Below are positions 16,900 through 25,555 of a stretch of 47,952 nucleotides of DNA, in pieces. How positions within the stretch are numbered: position 1 is the first letter of the stretch; the number at the start of each line of letters is the position of its first letter. The position numbers and the translations under genes are program-made. The notes under the pieces are model-generated. The model was given only the letters and a program-made list of their open reading frames with translations. It was not told where the DNA came from and searched no databases. The DNA lies in NCBI GenBank assembly GCA_031263565.1, contig JAISFR010000072.1, forward strand, positions 1-47,952, read 5' to 3'. The DNA comes from Candidatus Adiutrix sp. (GTDB taxonomy: Bacteria > Desulfobacterota > Desulfarculia > Adiutricales > Adiutricaceae).

Positions 16900-18276
16900 A
16901 TGTTGAACCCGTCTTTGAATTGGAATAAGGCGTCTCCCAAGGTGGCTGATCTATTCTGCGTCAAACCCGAGCCCCCCCTGGCCGAGGCTTTGCGGCCCCG
17001 CAGTCTTGATGAACTTGTGGGGCAGACCCATCTGCTGGGGCCGGGCAAGCCCTTGCGTCTGGCCTTTGAGTCCGGCGAGCTGCAGTCCATGATTCTCTGG
17101 GGGCCGCCGGGGGTGGGCAAGACCACTCTGGCCCGTTTGACGGCCCAGGCCGCCGGCAGCGAATTCATTTCTCTTTCGGCTGTTTTTTCCGGGGTCAAGG
17201 ATATTCGGGCGGCCATGGACCTGGCCGAGCGCAACCTGGCCTGGGGCCGACGCACCATTCTCTTCATCGACGAAATCCACCGTTTCAACAAGGCCCAGCA
17301 AGACGGACTGCTGCCCTACGCCGAATCGGGGCTGGTGACCTTGATCGGGGCCACCACGGAAAACCCTTCCTTTGAGGTCAATTCGGCCCTTTTGTCGCGG
17401 ACTCAGGTCTATGTTCTGAAACCCCTGAGCGAAGACGAGCTGAAAGACTTGCTGAAGAGGGCCGTGGCCTCCGGGGCTCTGGGGGATCTGACGTTCAGCG
17501 AAACGGCCGTGGAGGCTCTGGCCGGCTACGCCGACGGGGACGCCCGGCGCCTTTTGAATTTCCTGGAGCAGTGCCGCTCGGCGGCCCGGACCATGAAGGT
17601 CGCCGAGGTCGGCGGCGATTTCGTCCGCGAAGCCCTGATGCTCAGTTTAAGGCGTTTTGACAAGGGCGGGGACAATTTCTACGATCAGATATCGGCCCTG
17701 CACAAGTCAGTTCGCGGCTCCCACCCTGACGCGGCCCTCTACTGGTTCAGCCGCCTGATCGACGGCGGGGCCGACCCGCGTTATCTGGCCCGGCGCATCA
17801 TTCGCATGAGCTGGGAAGACATCGGTCTGGCCGACCCCCGGGCCATCGACATCTGCCAGGCGGCGGCCGCGACTTACGAACGCTTGGGCTCGCCCGAAGG
17901 CGAACTGGCCCTGGCCCAGGCGGTCGTCTACCTGGCGGTGGCCGCCAAGAGCAACGCCGGCTATCTGGCTTATAAGCAGGCCCTGGATTTTGTCAAAAAA
18001 GACAAGTCGCGCGAGGTTCCCGTCCATCTCCGCAACGCCCCCACCAGGCTGATGAAGGATCTGGGCTACGGCCGCGCCTACCGCTACGCCCATGACGAGC
18101 CCTATGCCTACGCCGCCGGGGAGACCTACTTTCCGGACGGAATGGCCGAGCCGGGCTGGTACCGGCCGGTGAACCGGGGGCTGGAGATCAGGATTTCCGA
18201 AAAGCTGGCCTTTCTGAAAGAATTGGATGGCAAGGCCAGTCAAAATTTTGACGACAACGAGGAGGACGAGAAATGA
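16900..18276 (+). CDS. rarA: Replication-associated recombination protein A (RarA/MgsA AAA+ ATPase)
   Basis: About 458 residues. This is a clamp-loader-like AAA+ ATPase that acts at stalled replication forks and binds SSB and DNA ends. Walker A is GPPGVGKTT (near residues 67-75), Walker B is LFIDEIHRFNK (near 120-130) and sensor 1 is GATTENPSF. The C-terminal MgsA oligomerisation domain (KGGDNFYDQISALHKSVRGS ... DPRYLARRIIRMS) is intact. The N-terminal PLAEALRPRSLDELVGQTHLLG is the family start. The ATG at 16900 has no ribosome site; a GTG at 16942 (VADLF) would match the usual RarA N-terminus and may be the true start. Its stop overlaps the nadE start (ATGA). Confidence 0.95.
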   Translation: MLNPSLNWNKASPKVADLFCVKPEPPLAEALRPRSLDELVGQTHLLGPGKPLRLAFESGELQSMILWGPPGVGKTTLARLTAQAAGSEFISLSAVFSGVKDIRAAMDLAERNLAWGRRTILFIDEIHRFNKAQQDGLLPYAESGLVTLIGATTENPSFEVNSALLSRTQVYVLKPLSEDELKDLLKRAVASGALGDLTFSETAVEALAGYADGDARRLLNFLEQCRSAARTMKVAEVGGDFVREALMLSLRRFDKGGDNFYDQISALHKSVRGSHPDAALYWFSRLIDGGADPRYLARRIIRMSWEDIGLADPRAIDICQAAAATYERLGSPEGELALAQAVVYLAVAAKSNAGYLAYKQALDFVKKDKSREVPVHLRNAPTRLMKDLGYGRAYRYAHDEPYAYAAGETYFPDGMAEPGWYRPVNRGLEIRISEKLAFLKELDGKASQNFDDNEEDEK

Positions 18277-19775
18277 GAGTCGCTCTGATCCAGAGCCGGG
18301 TCGTTGGCGATTGCCCGGCGGAAAACCTGGAAAGCCTCAAAGCCGCTTTGAAACGCCAGGAGACGGAAGGGGTGGAACTGGCCGTCTTCCCCGCCCTGGC
18401 CCTCTCCGGCCGCCTGGGCCCGACCGCCCTGGCCCGGCCCGGCCTGGAGGTTCAATATCAGAAGGTTTGGGGTGATTTTCTGGAAATTTCCAAGACTTAC
18501 CCAAAATTGACCTTGGCCTCCTCCGCCCTTTTTTTTGAAGCCGGCGGGGCGGCCCGGGAAGAGGCTTTCGCGGTCCGGGACGGCCGGCGGCTGGATAAGG
18601 CGGCTGTTTCGGGTCGTCTGTTTTCAGATTTCGGCCTGGAACTGCTTTTGAGAACCAAGGACCTGGCCTTGGCCGCCGAAACCAGGGCCGACGTGATCAT
18701 CAGCCTCGGCAGTCATTTTTACCAGGGCGTCGCCTATCAGCCGCCTTTCCCCGGCCCGGCCCAGGCTTGGCGGATGAACGTCAGCGCCGTGGGCGGCGAA
18801 GGGCCCCGGATTTATGAGGGGGCCACCTGGGTCTTCGATCCGGCCGGTCGCCTCGTGGGCTGGGCGCACGGTTTTGAAAACGCCATGATCGTCCTGGATA
18901 CCGAATCAACGGCCCTCAAAGCCCTGGAGCCTCGGCCGGAGAGGGAGCCGCTGGAAGTTCTCTATCAGGCCCTGAAGACCGGGCTGAGGGATTTCGTCCG
19001 TTCCGCCGGCTTGGAAAAAGTGCTTCTGGGGCTTTCCGGCGGTCTGGATTCGGCCCTGACCGCTGTTTTGGCCGTCGACGCCTTGGGGGCCGACCAGGTG
19101 CTGGCCGTGGCCATGCCTTCGGAATACAATTCGCCGGATAGTCTGAATCTGGCCAGGGAGCTGTCCAAAAACCTGGGCCTGGCTTTTTTGACCATACCCA
19201 TCGACGGCCTTCGGGAGGCCTTTACCCGATCTTTTCTGCTGACCCCCAAGCGGGACGAGCAGGCCGGCCATCTGGCCGAGGAAAATATCCAGGCCCGCAT
19301 CCGGGGGGTGATTTTGATGTATCTGGCCAACCGGGAAGGGCGGCTGCTGCTGGCCACCGGCAATAAAAGCGAGGCGGCCATGGGTTACGCCACGCTCTAC
19401 GGCGACACCTGCGGGGCTATGGCCCCCATCGGCGACGTCTACAAGAGCCGCCTTTTCGAACTGGCCCGACACCTCAACCGGGCGAAGGAACGTATTCCGG
19501 AGGGCATCATCAGCCGGCCGCCCTCGGCCGAACTGCGGCCCGGCCAGAAAGACGAGGACGCCCTGCCGCCCTACGCCGTCCTGGACGACATTCTCCACCG
19601 TCATCTGGAAGGTCGGCGCAGCGGCTCCCAGGTGGCCAGGGAGGGCGGCCACCCGGCCACGACCGTGGCCTGGGTGCTTAGTTCACTTAAGAAAAGCGCC
19701 TTTAAGCGGGCCCAGGAGCCTTTCAGCCTGATCGCCTCCGGCTGCCCTCTGGGCGGCTTTGACTGGCCGGCCTGA
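18273..19775 (+). CDS. nadE: NAD+ synthetase with a degenerate glutaminase (nitrilase-fold) domain
   Basis: 500 residues. The C-terminal part (from about 225) is a complete NAD synthetase: PP-loop SGGLDSA (255-261), the ATP/NaAD segment PSEYNSPDSL, ATGNKSEAAMGYATLYGD, and DVYKSRLFELA. It converts deamido-NAD to NAD with ATP and ammonia. The N-terminal domain has the layout of the carbon-nitrogen hydrolase that normally supplies ammonia from glutamine, but the catalytic residues are gone. The expected Glu is Ala41 (FPALALSG) and no Cys exists between residues 15 and 250, so the ICED-type nucleophile is absent. The enzyme should therefore use free ammonia, with the N-terminal domain kept for structure or regulation. 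The gene is translationally coupled to rarA by a four-base overlap. Confidence 0.93.
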   Translation: MRVALIQSRVVGDCPAENLESLKAALKRQETEGVELAVFPALALSGRLGPTALARPGLEVQYQKVWGDFLEISKTYPKLTLASSALFFEAGGAAREEAFAVRDGRRLDKAAVSGRLFSDFGLELLLRTKDLALAAETRADVIISLGSHFYQGVAYQPPFPGPAQAWRMNVSAVGGEGPRIYEGATWVFDPAGRLVGWAHGFENAMIVLDTESTALKALEPRPEREPLEVLYQALKTGLRDFVRSAGLEKVLLGLSGGLDSALTAVLAVDALGADQVLAVAMPSEYNSPDSLNLARELSKNLGLAFLTIPIDGLREAFTRSFLLTPKRDEQAGHLAEENIQARIRGVILMYLANREGRLLLATGNKSEAAMGYATLYGDTCGAMAPIGDVYKSRLFELARHLNRAKERIPEGIISRPPSAELRPGQKDEDALPPYAVLDDILHRHLEGRRSGSQVAREGGHPATTVAWVLSSLKKSAFKRAQEPFSLIASGCPLGGFDWPA

Positions 19776-19842
19776 TTTTGCTTTTTCGATCGAAAATCGG
19801 AACCCTAAGCCGGTCGTCCGCTTCCGTTTTCAGAGGTTTCCC

Positions 19843-20118
19843 ATGATTAAAAAAAACGACGCGCCTTTGAGACGGCTGGTCAATAAACTTTTTTTCTCTT
19901 TCTGTCTGGCCCTTTCGGGGTCGTGGGCCCTGATCGTCTCCCGGATCAATCTGGGTCTTCTGGATGACGCCCTGGCCAGGAAGGCCCTGGGCCAGTTCTA
20001 CCTGGATCTCGGCGGCCTGTCGCTCTTTTTGCTGGGCCTTTTCATGGGCCTCTACTACCGTCTGCGGCTCACGCCCAGGTTGAGGCGCATAGAAGAACTG
20101 GGCATGGACCGCTGGTAG
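19843..20118 (+). CDS. Small two-helix membrane protein of unknown function
   Basis: 91 residues. A short basic N-terminus (MIKKNDAPLRRLVNK) precedes a hydrophobic helix at about 16-36, a polar loop of some 20 residues, and a second helix (LSLFLLGLFMGLYYRL) before a basic C-terminus. Both ends are probably cytoplasmic by the positive-inside rule. The ATG follows AGAGG by 5 bases; the frame is open further upstream, into the nadE end, without a better start. No family is recognised. It is 67 bases after nadE and may share its transcript. Confidence 0.65.
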   Translation: MIKKNDAPLRRLVNKLFFSFCLALSGSWALIVSRINLGLLDDALARKALGQFYLDLGGLSLFLLGLFMGLYYRLRLTPRLRRIEELGMDRW

Positions 20119-20313
20119 GCGGTGTCGCGGGCTGACCGGCTGTGCCGGCGGTCTGGAGATCAGAAATTTTCTTTTGTGCCTGGAGCCGGATGGGCTTTGG
20201 GGGCGGGCTCGGGCCGGCCCGGAGGATCAGGGGGCTGAATTTTTTGAAATTAAGGGGCAATAAAATATGAGAAACGCTTTAAAGAGTTTCAGATACTTTT
20301 TAAATTTCTTTTC

Positions 20314-20342
20314 TTGCCCCGGCTTACGAAATGTAATAGAAT
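20314..20342 (+). promoter_or_regulatory. Promoter of the PilZ gene
   Basis: TTGCCC (20314-20319), 17 bases, TAGAAT (20337-20342). A GAAAC/GTTTC inverted repeat with a 10-base loop lies just upstream (about 20271-20290). Transcription would start near 20349 and the ATG is at 20388. The rest of 20119-20387 holds no gene. Confidence 0.55.
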
Positions 20343-20387
20343 AAAGTTTGACGAAATAATTTTCAGCGGCTTGGCAGGGGATTGGAT

Positions 20388-21626
20388 ATGGCTGAAGTCA
20401 CCAGAAGAAGCAATATGAGCATTGAGCAGGTGCTCAAGCCCCAGACCAGGCTAGACCTGATATTTGACGTCGACCTCATCAATGATTACATTGATGTCCG
20501 CAGCGTCATGGTTCAGGAGGTCGGCCCCAGTCAGGTGATCGTCAGCCAGTCCGATCCCCCGATCCTCAAATCAATGGTCGGCCGCTCCCTGGAGGCCACT
20601 TTTGTCCGTCGGGAGCCGGTGACTTCAGAGATCATCCGCTGGGGCTGGAACTGCCAGGTGATGGAACTTATCGGCAATTACCAGTTGCGGCCGGATGATC
20701 CGGAAAGCATTCCGGCGGTGGTCATCAGCCCGCCCGGCCCCGGCAGCCTGACCGAGACCAACGCCCGTATGGATTATCGTCTGAGCATCACCGCCGACCG
20801 CCGAATCTCCATTCAGACCCATCCCTCCTTCGGCCGGGTGACCTTGCTCGATTTTTCGGCCGGCGGGGTGCTGATCGGCATTCCCCGCCCGCCTCAGGCC
20901 AAGGTGGGCATGCGGCTGTGGTTTACGCTTTTTTGCCCGGTCCAGTTCTCCCCCGGGCAGCAGACCACCATCAACGGCGAGGCCGAGGTGGTCCGGGTCA
21001 CCTCCAGCGAAGGTGAACAGTACGCCCGGGTGGGTTTGAAATTCCTGGATCTGGATTTAAGCGCCACCAGGGCTCTGCAAAAAGCCATAAATTTTTATAT
21101 GCTGGAAGAGCAGCGCGGCCGCAATCGCAATATGCCGCCGGCCGACGCCCAGTCTGGCCAACAGCTTCAGCCCGGCCAACAGCTTCAACCCGGCCACCCG
21201 GTTCAACCCGGCCACCCGGCTCAACCCGGCCAACAGATTCAACCCGGCTACCCGGCTCATCCCGGCTACCCGGTTCAACCCGGCCACCCGGTTCAACCCG
21301 GCTACCCGGCTCAACCCGGCCAACAGATTCAACCCGGCTACCCGGTTCAACCCGGCCAACAGGTTCAGTCCGGCCACCCGGCCCGGCCCGGCCGCCCGGT
21401 TCAGCCCGGCCACCCGGCCCGGCCCGGCCACCCGGTTCAACCCGGCCACCCGGCTCAGCCCGGCTACCAGGTTCAACCCGGCCAACAGGTTCAACCCGGT
21501 CATCCGGGCCAACCGGGCCAACCGGGCGCGGCCCCTCCTCAGGGTCCGGCGCTTCAATCCGGGCTTGCTCCTCCCGGCGGTAAAATCCCGGGGGGCGGGA
21601 CCCCGCCCGTCACTCCCGCTTCTTAG
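20388..21626 (+). CDS. PilZ-domain c-di-GMP-binding protein with Pro/Gln/Gly hexapeptide-repeat tail
   Basis: 412 residues. Residues 1-120 form a YcgR-N-like (PilZN) flagellar-brake-type beta domain ([23 protein letters not shown]). The PilZ domain follows, with the c-di-GMP motif RMDYR near residues 127-131 and DFSAGG near 154-159, so both binding motifs look intact. From about residue 258 the protein becomes about 20 tandem copies of a hexapeptide of the form PG-[HYQR]-[PQ]-[VAIL]-Q, ending in a Pro/Gly-rich tail. This tail is likely extended and may serve as a spacer or protein-binding platform. The ATG at 20388 has GGGG 7 bases upstream. No membrane segment is seen. The repeat tail is not a normal part of PilZ proteins. 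Confidence 0.88.
   Translation: MAEVTRRSNMSIEQVLKPQTRLDLIFDVDLINDYIDVRSVMVQEVGPSQVIVSQSDPPILKSMVGRSLEATFVRREPVTSEIIRWGWNCQVMELIGNYQLRPDDPESIPAVVISPPGPGSLTETNARMDYRLSITADRRISIQTHPSFGRVTLLDFSAGGVLIGIPRPPQAKVGMRLWFTLFCPVQFSPGQQTTINGEAEVVRVTSSEGEQYARVGLKFLDLDLSATRALQKAINFYMLEEQRGRNRNMPPADAQSGQQLQPGQQLQPGHPVQPGHPAQPGQQIQPGYPAHPGYPVQPGHPVQPGYPAQPGQQIQPGYPVQPGQQVQSGHPARPGRPVQPGHPARPGHPVQPGHPAQPGYQVQPGQQVQPGHPGQPGQPGAAPPQGPALQSGLAPPGGKIPGGGTPPVTPAS
21150..21522 (+). repeat. Coding minisatellite, about 20 units of 18 bp
   Basis: Tandem in-frame 18-bp units of the type CAACCCGGCCACCCGGTT, varying mostly at the fourth to sixth codons (His, Tyr or Gln; Pro or Gln; Val, Ala, Ile or Leu). Because the unit is a multiple of three, changes in copy number would lengthen or shorten the PilZ protein tail without a frameshift. 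The GC-rich opposite strand is also open through the array, a by-product of the repeat. Confidence 0.9.
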
Positions 21627-21640
21627 CGTCTAATAGTAAA

Positions 21641-21694
21641 AGTTACGTAACTGCTATATTAATTTCAAAAATAACGGCCATTATTTTTGGAATT
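21641..21694. terminator. Palindrome and AT-rich 14-bp hairpin between the PilZ gene and dnaG
   Basis: AGTTACGTAACT (21641-21652) is a perfect 12-base palindrome. It is followed by a 14-bp stem with one G-T pair, 21661-21674 with 21681-21694, around the loop CGGCCA. The hairpin probably ends the PilZ transcript, although it is AT-rich and lacks a clean U-run. Its core matches the metG-trkA hairpin. Confidence 0.45.
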
Positions 21695-21793
21695 AAACAT
21701 CAAATTTTGGCTGATTCCGTATCTCCAGCTCTTTGCCCCCGGCCTCTGAGCCAGGCGTCCCCAGGTCATCTCTGGAAATAAGTTGCTCCAGCC

Positions 21794-23551
21794 ATGTCTT
21801 ATTATCCGCAAGATAAAATTGACGAGGTCAACGAGGCCGCCGATCTGGTGGAACTGGTTTCCCACTATGTCAGTCTGAAGCGGGCCGGGGCCGCCTATAA
21901 AGGCCTTTGCCCTTTTCATTCGGAAAAAACCCCCTCTTTTGTGGTCACCCCTCATCGGCGCATGTTCCATTGTTTCGGCTGCGGGGTCGGCGGCGGCCCC
22001 ATCCGCTTTCTGATGATGATCAGCGGGCAGTCCTTCCCCGAGGCGGTGGAGGAACTGGCCCGGCGTTACGGGGTGGAACTGCCGGCCCCGGAAAAATCGG
22101 ACCGGCCCCGGGAAAACCGGGAAAATCGGGCCGCCCTTCATGAAGCGCTTCAAAAATCCGCCGATTATTACGAAAAGAATTTATGGGGGCCAGAAGGCGG
22201 GGCCGCCCGGGCCTATCTGGGCGGCCGGGGTCTGAGCCAGCGACAGGCCCGGGAATTTAAGCTGGGCCTCTCACTCCCCGGCTGGGAGGGGCTTCGGCGC
22301 TGCCTGGCCGCCCAGGGTTTCGGTGATCAGGTCATGCTGGAGGCCGGGCTGATCAAGCCTGGTCGTGAGAAGGGGCATTTTTACGATCTTTTCCGGGATC
22401 GCCTGATGGTGCCCATCGTCGGCCCGGAAGGACGGGTGGCGGGTTTCGGCGGCCGCCTTCTGGCCGACCAGGAAGGCCGGCCCAAGTACATCAATTCCCC
22501 CGAGACTCCGGTCTACAAGAAAGAGCGCCTGCTTTTCGGCTTCCACCGGGCCCGGCCCTTTTTGCGCTCGGCCGGCCTGGTTTTTCTGGTGGAGGGCTAT
22601 TTTGATCTCATCTCCCTGGTCGCCGCCGGCATCAACGAGGTGGTGGCCCCTCTGGGCACGGCCCTGACCGCCAGACAACTCGGTCTTTTGCGGGGTCAGG
22701 TGCGGGAGGTCATGCTCCTGTTCGACTCCGACGAGGCCGGCCAGCGGGCCGCGGCCAGGGCCCTGCCGCTTTTGTTGAACGCCGAACTGGACGGGCGGGT
22801 CCTGGTTCTGCCCCAGGGGCACGACCCTGACAGCTTCGTGCGGGAATTCGGGGCCGAGGCCCTTTTTGAAGCCGCCACCCAGGCTATGGATATTGTTGAT
22901 TTTCAGGTGGCCCACCTGCGGCGCTCCCACCCCGACAGCCCGGCCGGGCAGGCCCGGATGGCCCGGGAAGCCCGGGAATTGGTGGCCCTGGTGCCTGATT
23001 CGGTCAACAGCCGGCTGTTAAGGCGGCGGCTGGCCCGCCTTCTGGGCCTTGATGAAGAGCTTCTGGGCGCTTTCCGAAAAGAGCGGGCCGGGGAACGCCG
23101 GCTGACCCACGAGCGCCGGCCGGGGGCGCGGCCGGCCCAGTCCTGCGATCAGCAGGCCGGGCAACTTTTGCGGCATATTCTCATTTATCCCGAAACGGCC
23201 GGCCCGGTTCTGGGTGAAATGGCCGCCTGGTGGCCCGACGACGCCAGCCGCCCTCTTTTTGAACGCCTGAAAAAAGTCTACGAAGAGCGGGGCCGCATAG
23301 AGCCGCAGGACGCTTTGGATGACGAGTCCGATGAAATCGCCGCCCTGGTTTCCGGGGCGGCCCTGAGCGAAAGGGAAAACAGCCCGGAGGAGGCCGCCGC
23401 CGTGGCCGGCGAATATATGGGGCGCCTGAGGCAGAACCGGGTTCGCCAGCGCCGCGGGGAACTGACCGCGGCCGTCAGGCGGGCCGAGGCCCGGGGCGAC
23501 CAGGCCGAGGCCCTGCGCCTGTTGAAAGAAAAAATATCTTTACCGCAGTAA
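21794..23551 (+). CDS. dnaG: DNA primase
   Basis: 585 residues. It synthesises RNA primers for replication. The N-terminal CHC2 zinc finger uses Cys39, His42, Cys60 and Cys63 (CPFHSEKTPSF ... FHCFGCG). The RNA-polymerase core has the TOPRIM signature with Glu267 (LVEGYFD) and DSDEAG at 311-316. The C-terminal third, which binds DnaB helicase, is divergent as is usual. There is no strong ribosome site before the ATG. rpoD follows after 159 bases, the remnant of the classical macromolecular-synthesis operon; rpsU is absent. Confidence 0.96.
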   Translation: MSYYPQDKIDEVNEAADLVELVSHYVSLKRAGAAYKGLCPFHSEKTPSFVVTPHRRMFHCFGCGVGGGPIRFLMMISGQSFPEAVEELARRYGVELPAPEKSDRPRENRENRAALHEALQKSADYYEKNLWGPEGGAARAYLGGRGLSQRQAREFKLGLSLPGWEGLRRCLAAQGFGDQVMLEAGLIKPGREKGHFYDLFRDRLMVPIVGPEGRVAGFGGRLLADQEGRPKYINSPETPVYKKERLLFGFHRARPFLRSAGLVFLVEGYFDLISLVAAGINEVVAPLGTALTARQLGLLRGQVREVMLLFDSDEAGQRAAARALPLLLNAELDGRVLVLPQGHDPDSFVREFGAEALFEAATQAMDIVDFQVAHLRRSHPDSPAGQARMAREARELVALVPDSVNSRLLRRRLARLLGLDEELLGAFRKERAGERRLTHERRPGARPAQSCDQQAGQLLRHILIYPETAGPVLGEMAAWWPDDASRPLFERLKKVYEERGRIEPQDALDDESDEIAALVSGAALSERENSPEEAAAVAGEYMGRLRQNRVRQRRGELTAAVRRAEARGDQAEALRLLKEKISLPQ

Positions 23552-23566
23552 ATTTTATGCTATAAT
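23539..23566 (+). promoter_or_regulatory. Extended -10 promoter for rpoD inside the end of dnaG
   Basis: TTTACC (23539-23544), 16 bases, TATAAT (23561-23566), preceded directly by TGC, which makes an extended -10 (TGCTATAAT). The -35 box lies within the last dnaG codons. It would let sigma factor synthesis run independently of dnaG, as in other macromolecular-synthesis operons. Confidence 0.65.
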
Positions 23567-23710
23567 AGACATTTTCGTGGAATTTTTTTCTACGGAATTA
23601 GTTATATTGCTTGCTTCACCTACGGGCCGGCTATTCGGCTGCCGCCTTTCCCAGCGCTAAGACCTTCAGTCCGGGCGGCTTCCCCGGCCGCCGATTCAAG
23701 GAGTTGGACC

Positions 23711-25474
23711 ATGGCCCGCGATCCCTTTAAAATGAGAGATATCATTTCCATGGGCAAAGACAAGGACAATCTCAACTATGACGACCTCAGCGACTCTCTC
23801 TCCTCTCTGGACGACTCTGACAACATAGAAGACGTCATGGCTTTTTTTGACGACATCGACATACCCAATGTCGAGGATGTGGAACTGGTCAAGGGCGCCA
23901 AAAAATTCGAGGAACTGAAAAATCACGACGACCGGGAGCCGGACCTGAGCTTCGAGGCCGAAGCCGAGACCCGGGTCACCGATCCGGTCAAGATGTATCT
24001 GCGCGAGATGGGCCAGGTGGCCCTTCTGACCCGCGAAGGCGAGGTGGAGATCGCCAAGCGCATCGAGCGCGGCGAGCAGTTGGTCATCACCGCCATTTTG
24101 GAAACCTCGGTGGGCTTTGAGGAACTCGGCGAGCTGCGCAAAAAGCTGGAAGCCGATGAGATCCGCCTGAAGGAAGTGGTCAAGGACGCCGACGAGGACG
24201 AGGAAAATTTCGTCGAATCCCCCCAGCGCCGCGACCAGATCATCAGCCTGATCAAGGAAATCGAGCGCAAGAGCCAGAACTACACCCGACAGTTCAAGAA
24301 GGTGGCCGCTGAAAAGAAGACCGCCGACAAGCTCAAGCAGGGCAGGATGCAGGCCGACCTGGTCAAGCGCAAGCTGGAGATCGCCGAGATGTTCCGCAGC
24401 CTGCGCCTGGACCAGAGCCACTATGACGCCATGGTGGCCCGCCTGAAAGCCTGGGACAGCGAATTCACCGTCTGCCGCAAGGTGGTGGAATCGGCCCTGG
24501 CCCATTTTCGGATGAATACTCTGGGCGAACTTAAGAAGTTAAACCAGAACATTAAAAAGGAAAAGGAACTGAAAGCCCTGGCCCGGCTCTGCAAGCCCTA
24601 TAAGCTGACCCCCGAGCAGGTGCAGGAGATGATCGTCAAGGTTCTGGAACACGACCAGCGGGCCAAAAATCTGGAAGAAGAGCTGAAGATGAAGTCCAGG
24701 GATCTGGCCAAGATCCTCTGCTCGGTGGAGGGCGGCGAGCTGCTGGCCAGCGACGCCAAAAAGGAACTCATCGAGGCCAACCTGCGCCTGGTGGTCTCCA
24801 TCGCCAAGAAATACACCAACCGGGGCCTTCAGTTTCTGGATCTGATCCAGGAAGGCAACATCGGCCTGATGAAAGCCGTGGACAAGTTTGAATACCAGCG
24901 GGGCTACAAGTTCTCCACCTACGCCACCTGGTGGATCCGCCAGGCCATCACCCGGGCCATCGCCGACCAGGCCCGCACCATTCGCATTCCGGTGCATATG
25001 ATCGAGACCATCAACAAGCTCATCCGCACCTCACGCTATCTGGTGCAGGAACTCGGCCGCGAACCTACCCCCGAGGAGATCGCCGAGAAGATGGAACTGC
25101 CCCTGGACAAGGTGCGCAAGGTGCTGAAGATCGCCAAGGAGCCCATCAGCCTGGAGACCCCCATCGGCGAGGATGAAGACAGCTATCTGGGCGACTTCAT
25201 TGAAGACCGCCGCATCGTCAGCCCGGCCGACGCGGTCATCAGCCTGAACCTGGCCGAACAGACCCGCAAGGTCCTGGCCACCCTGACCCCCAGGGAGGAA
25301 AAGGTGCTGCGCCTGCGTTTCGGCATCGGCGAGAAGGCCGACCACACCCTGGAGGAAGTGGGCCGCGACTTTGAAGTCACCCGGGAGCGCATCCGCCAGA
25401 TTGAGGCCAAGGCTTTGCGCAAACTGCGCCATCCCAGCCGCAGCCGCAAACTGAAGCCTTTTATTGAAAGCTGA
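23711..25474 (+). CDS. rpoD: RNA polymerase primary sigma factor (sigma-70)
   Basis: 587 residues. Region 1.1 is short and acidic ([17 protein letters not shown]). Region 1.2 begins at [13 protein letters not shown] non-conserved region rich in Lys and Glu follows. Region 2 (from about residue 347) contains [13 protein letters not shown], the -10-melting [15 protein letters not shown] and [17 protein letters not shown]. Region 4.2 (about 546-572) is the helix-turn-helix that reads the -35 box ([20 protein letters not shown]). The protein is fully intact. The ATG follows AAGGAG. A strong terminator follows. The near-consensus promoters in this window fit a standard sigma-70. Confidence 0.97.
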   Translation: MARDPFKMRDIISMGKDKDNLNYDDLSDSLSSLDDSDNIEDVMAFFDDIDIPNVEDVELVKGAKKFEELKNHDDREPDLSFEAEAETRVTDPVKMYLREMGQVALLTREGEVEIAKRIERGEQLVITAILETSVGFEELGELRKKLEADEIRLKEVVKDADEDEENFVESPQRRDQIISLIKEIERKSQNYTRQFKKVAAEKKTADKLKQGRMQADLVKRKLEIAEMFRSLRLDQSHYDAMVARLKAWDSEFTVCRKVVESALAHFRMNTLGELKKLNQNIKKEKELKALARLCKPYKLTPEQVQEMIVKVLEHDQRAKNLEEELKMKSRDLAKILCSVEGGELLASDAKKELIEANLRLVVSIAKKYTNRGLQFLDLIQEGNIGLMKAVDKFEYQRGYKFSTYATWWIRQAITRAIADQARTIRIPVHMIETINKLIRTSRYLVQELGREPTPEEIAEKMELPLDKVRKVLKIAKEPISLETPIGEDEDSYLGDFIEDRRIVSPADAVISLNLAEQTRKVLATLTPREEKVLRLRFGIGEKADHTLEEVGRDFEVTRERIRQIEAKALRKLRHPSRSRKLKPFIES

Positions 25475-25509
25475 CGCTCTTCCCCAAAGCGGAAAAAGCC
25501 GATTGACCG

Positions 25510-25539
25510 AACCCCGACTCCCGCCGAGTCGGGGTTTTT
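25510..25539 (+). terminator. Intrinsic terminator of rpoD
   Basis: An 11-bp stem, AACCCCGACTC (25510-25520) with GAGTCGGGGTT (25526-25536), with a 5-base loop and a run of five T. It is strong on the plus strand only; the convergent minus-strand gene ends 16 bases away. Confidence 0.9.
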
Positions 25540-25555
25540 GGCTAAGAGATCAACT

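Noticed and set aside
21150-21522. CRISPR-like periodic repeats
   Set aside because: Units are contiguous 18-bp coding repeats without unique spacers, and no cas gene is present.
21057-21557. Minus-strand ORF of 166 codons with repeating VAGLNR units
   Set aside because: It is the antisense reading of the 18-bp PilZ coding repeats; no ribosome site, and the plus-strand protein has clear PilZN/PilZ domains continuous with the tail.
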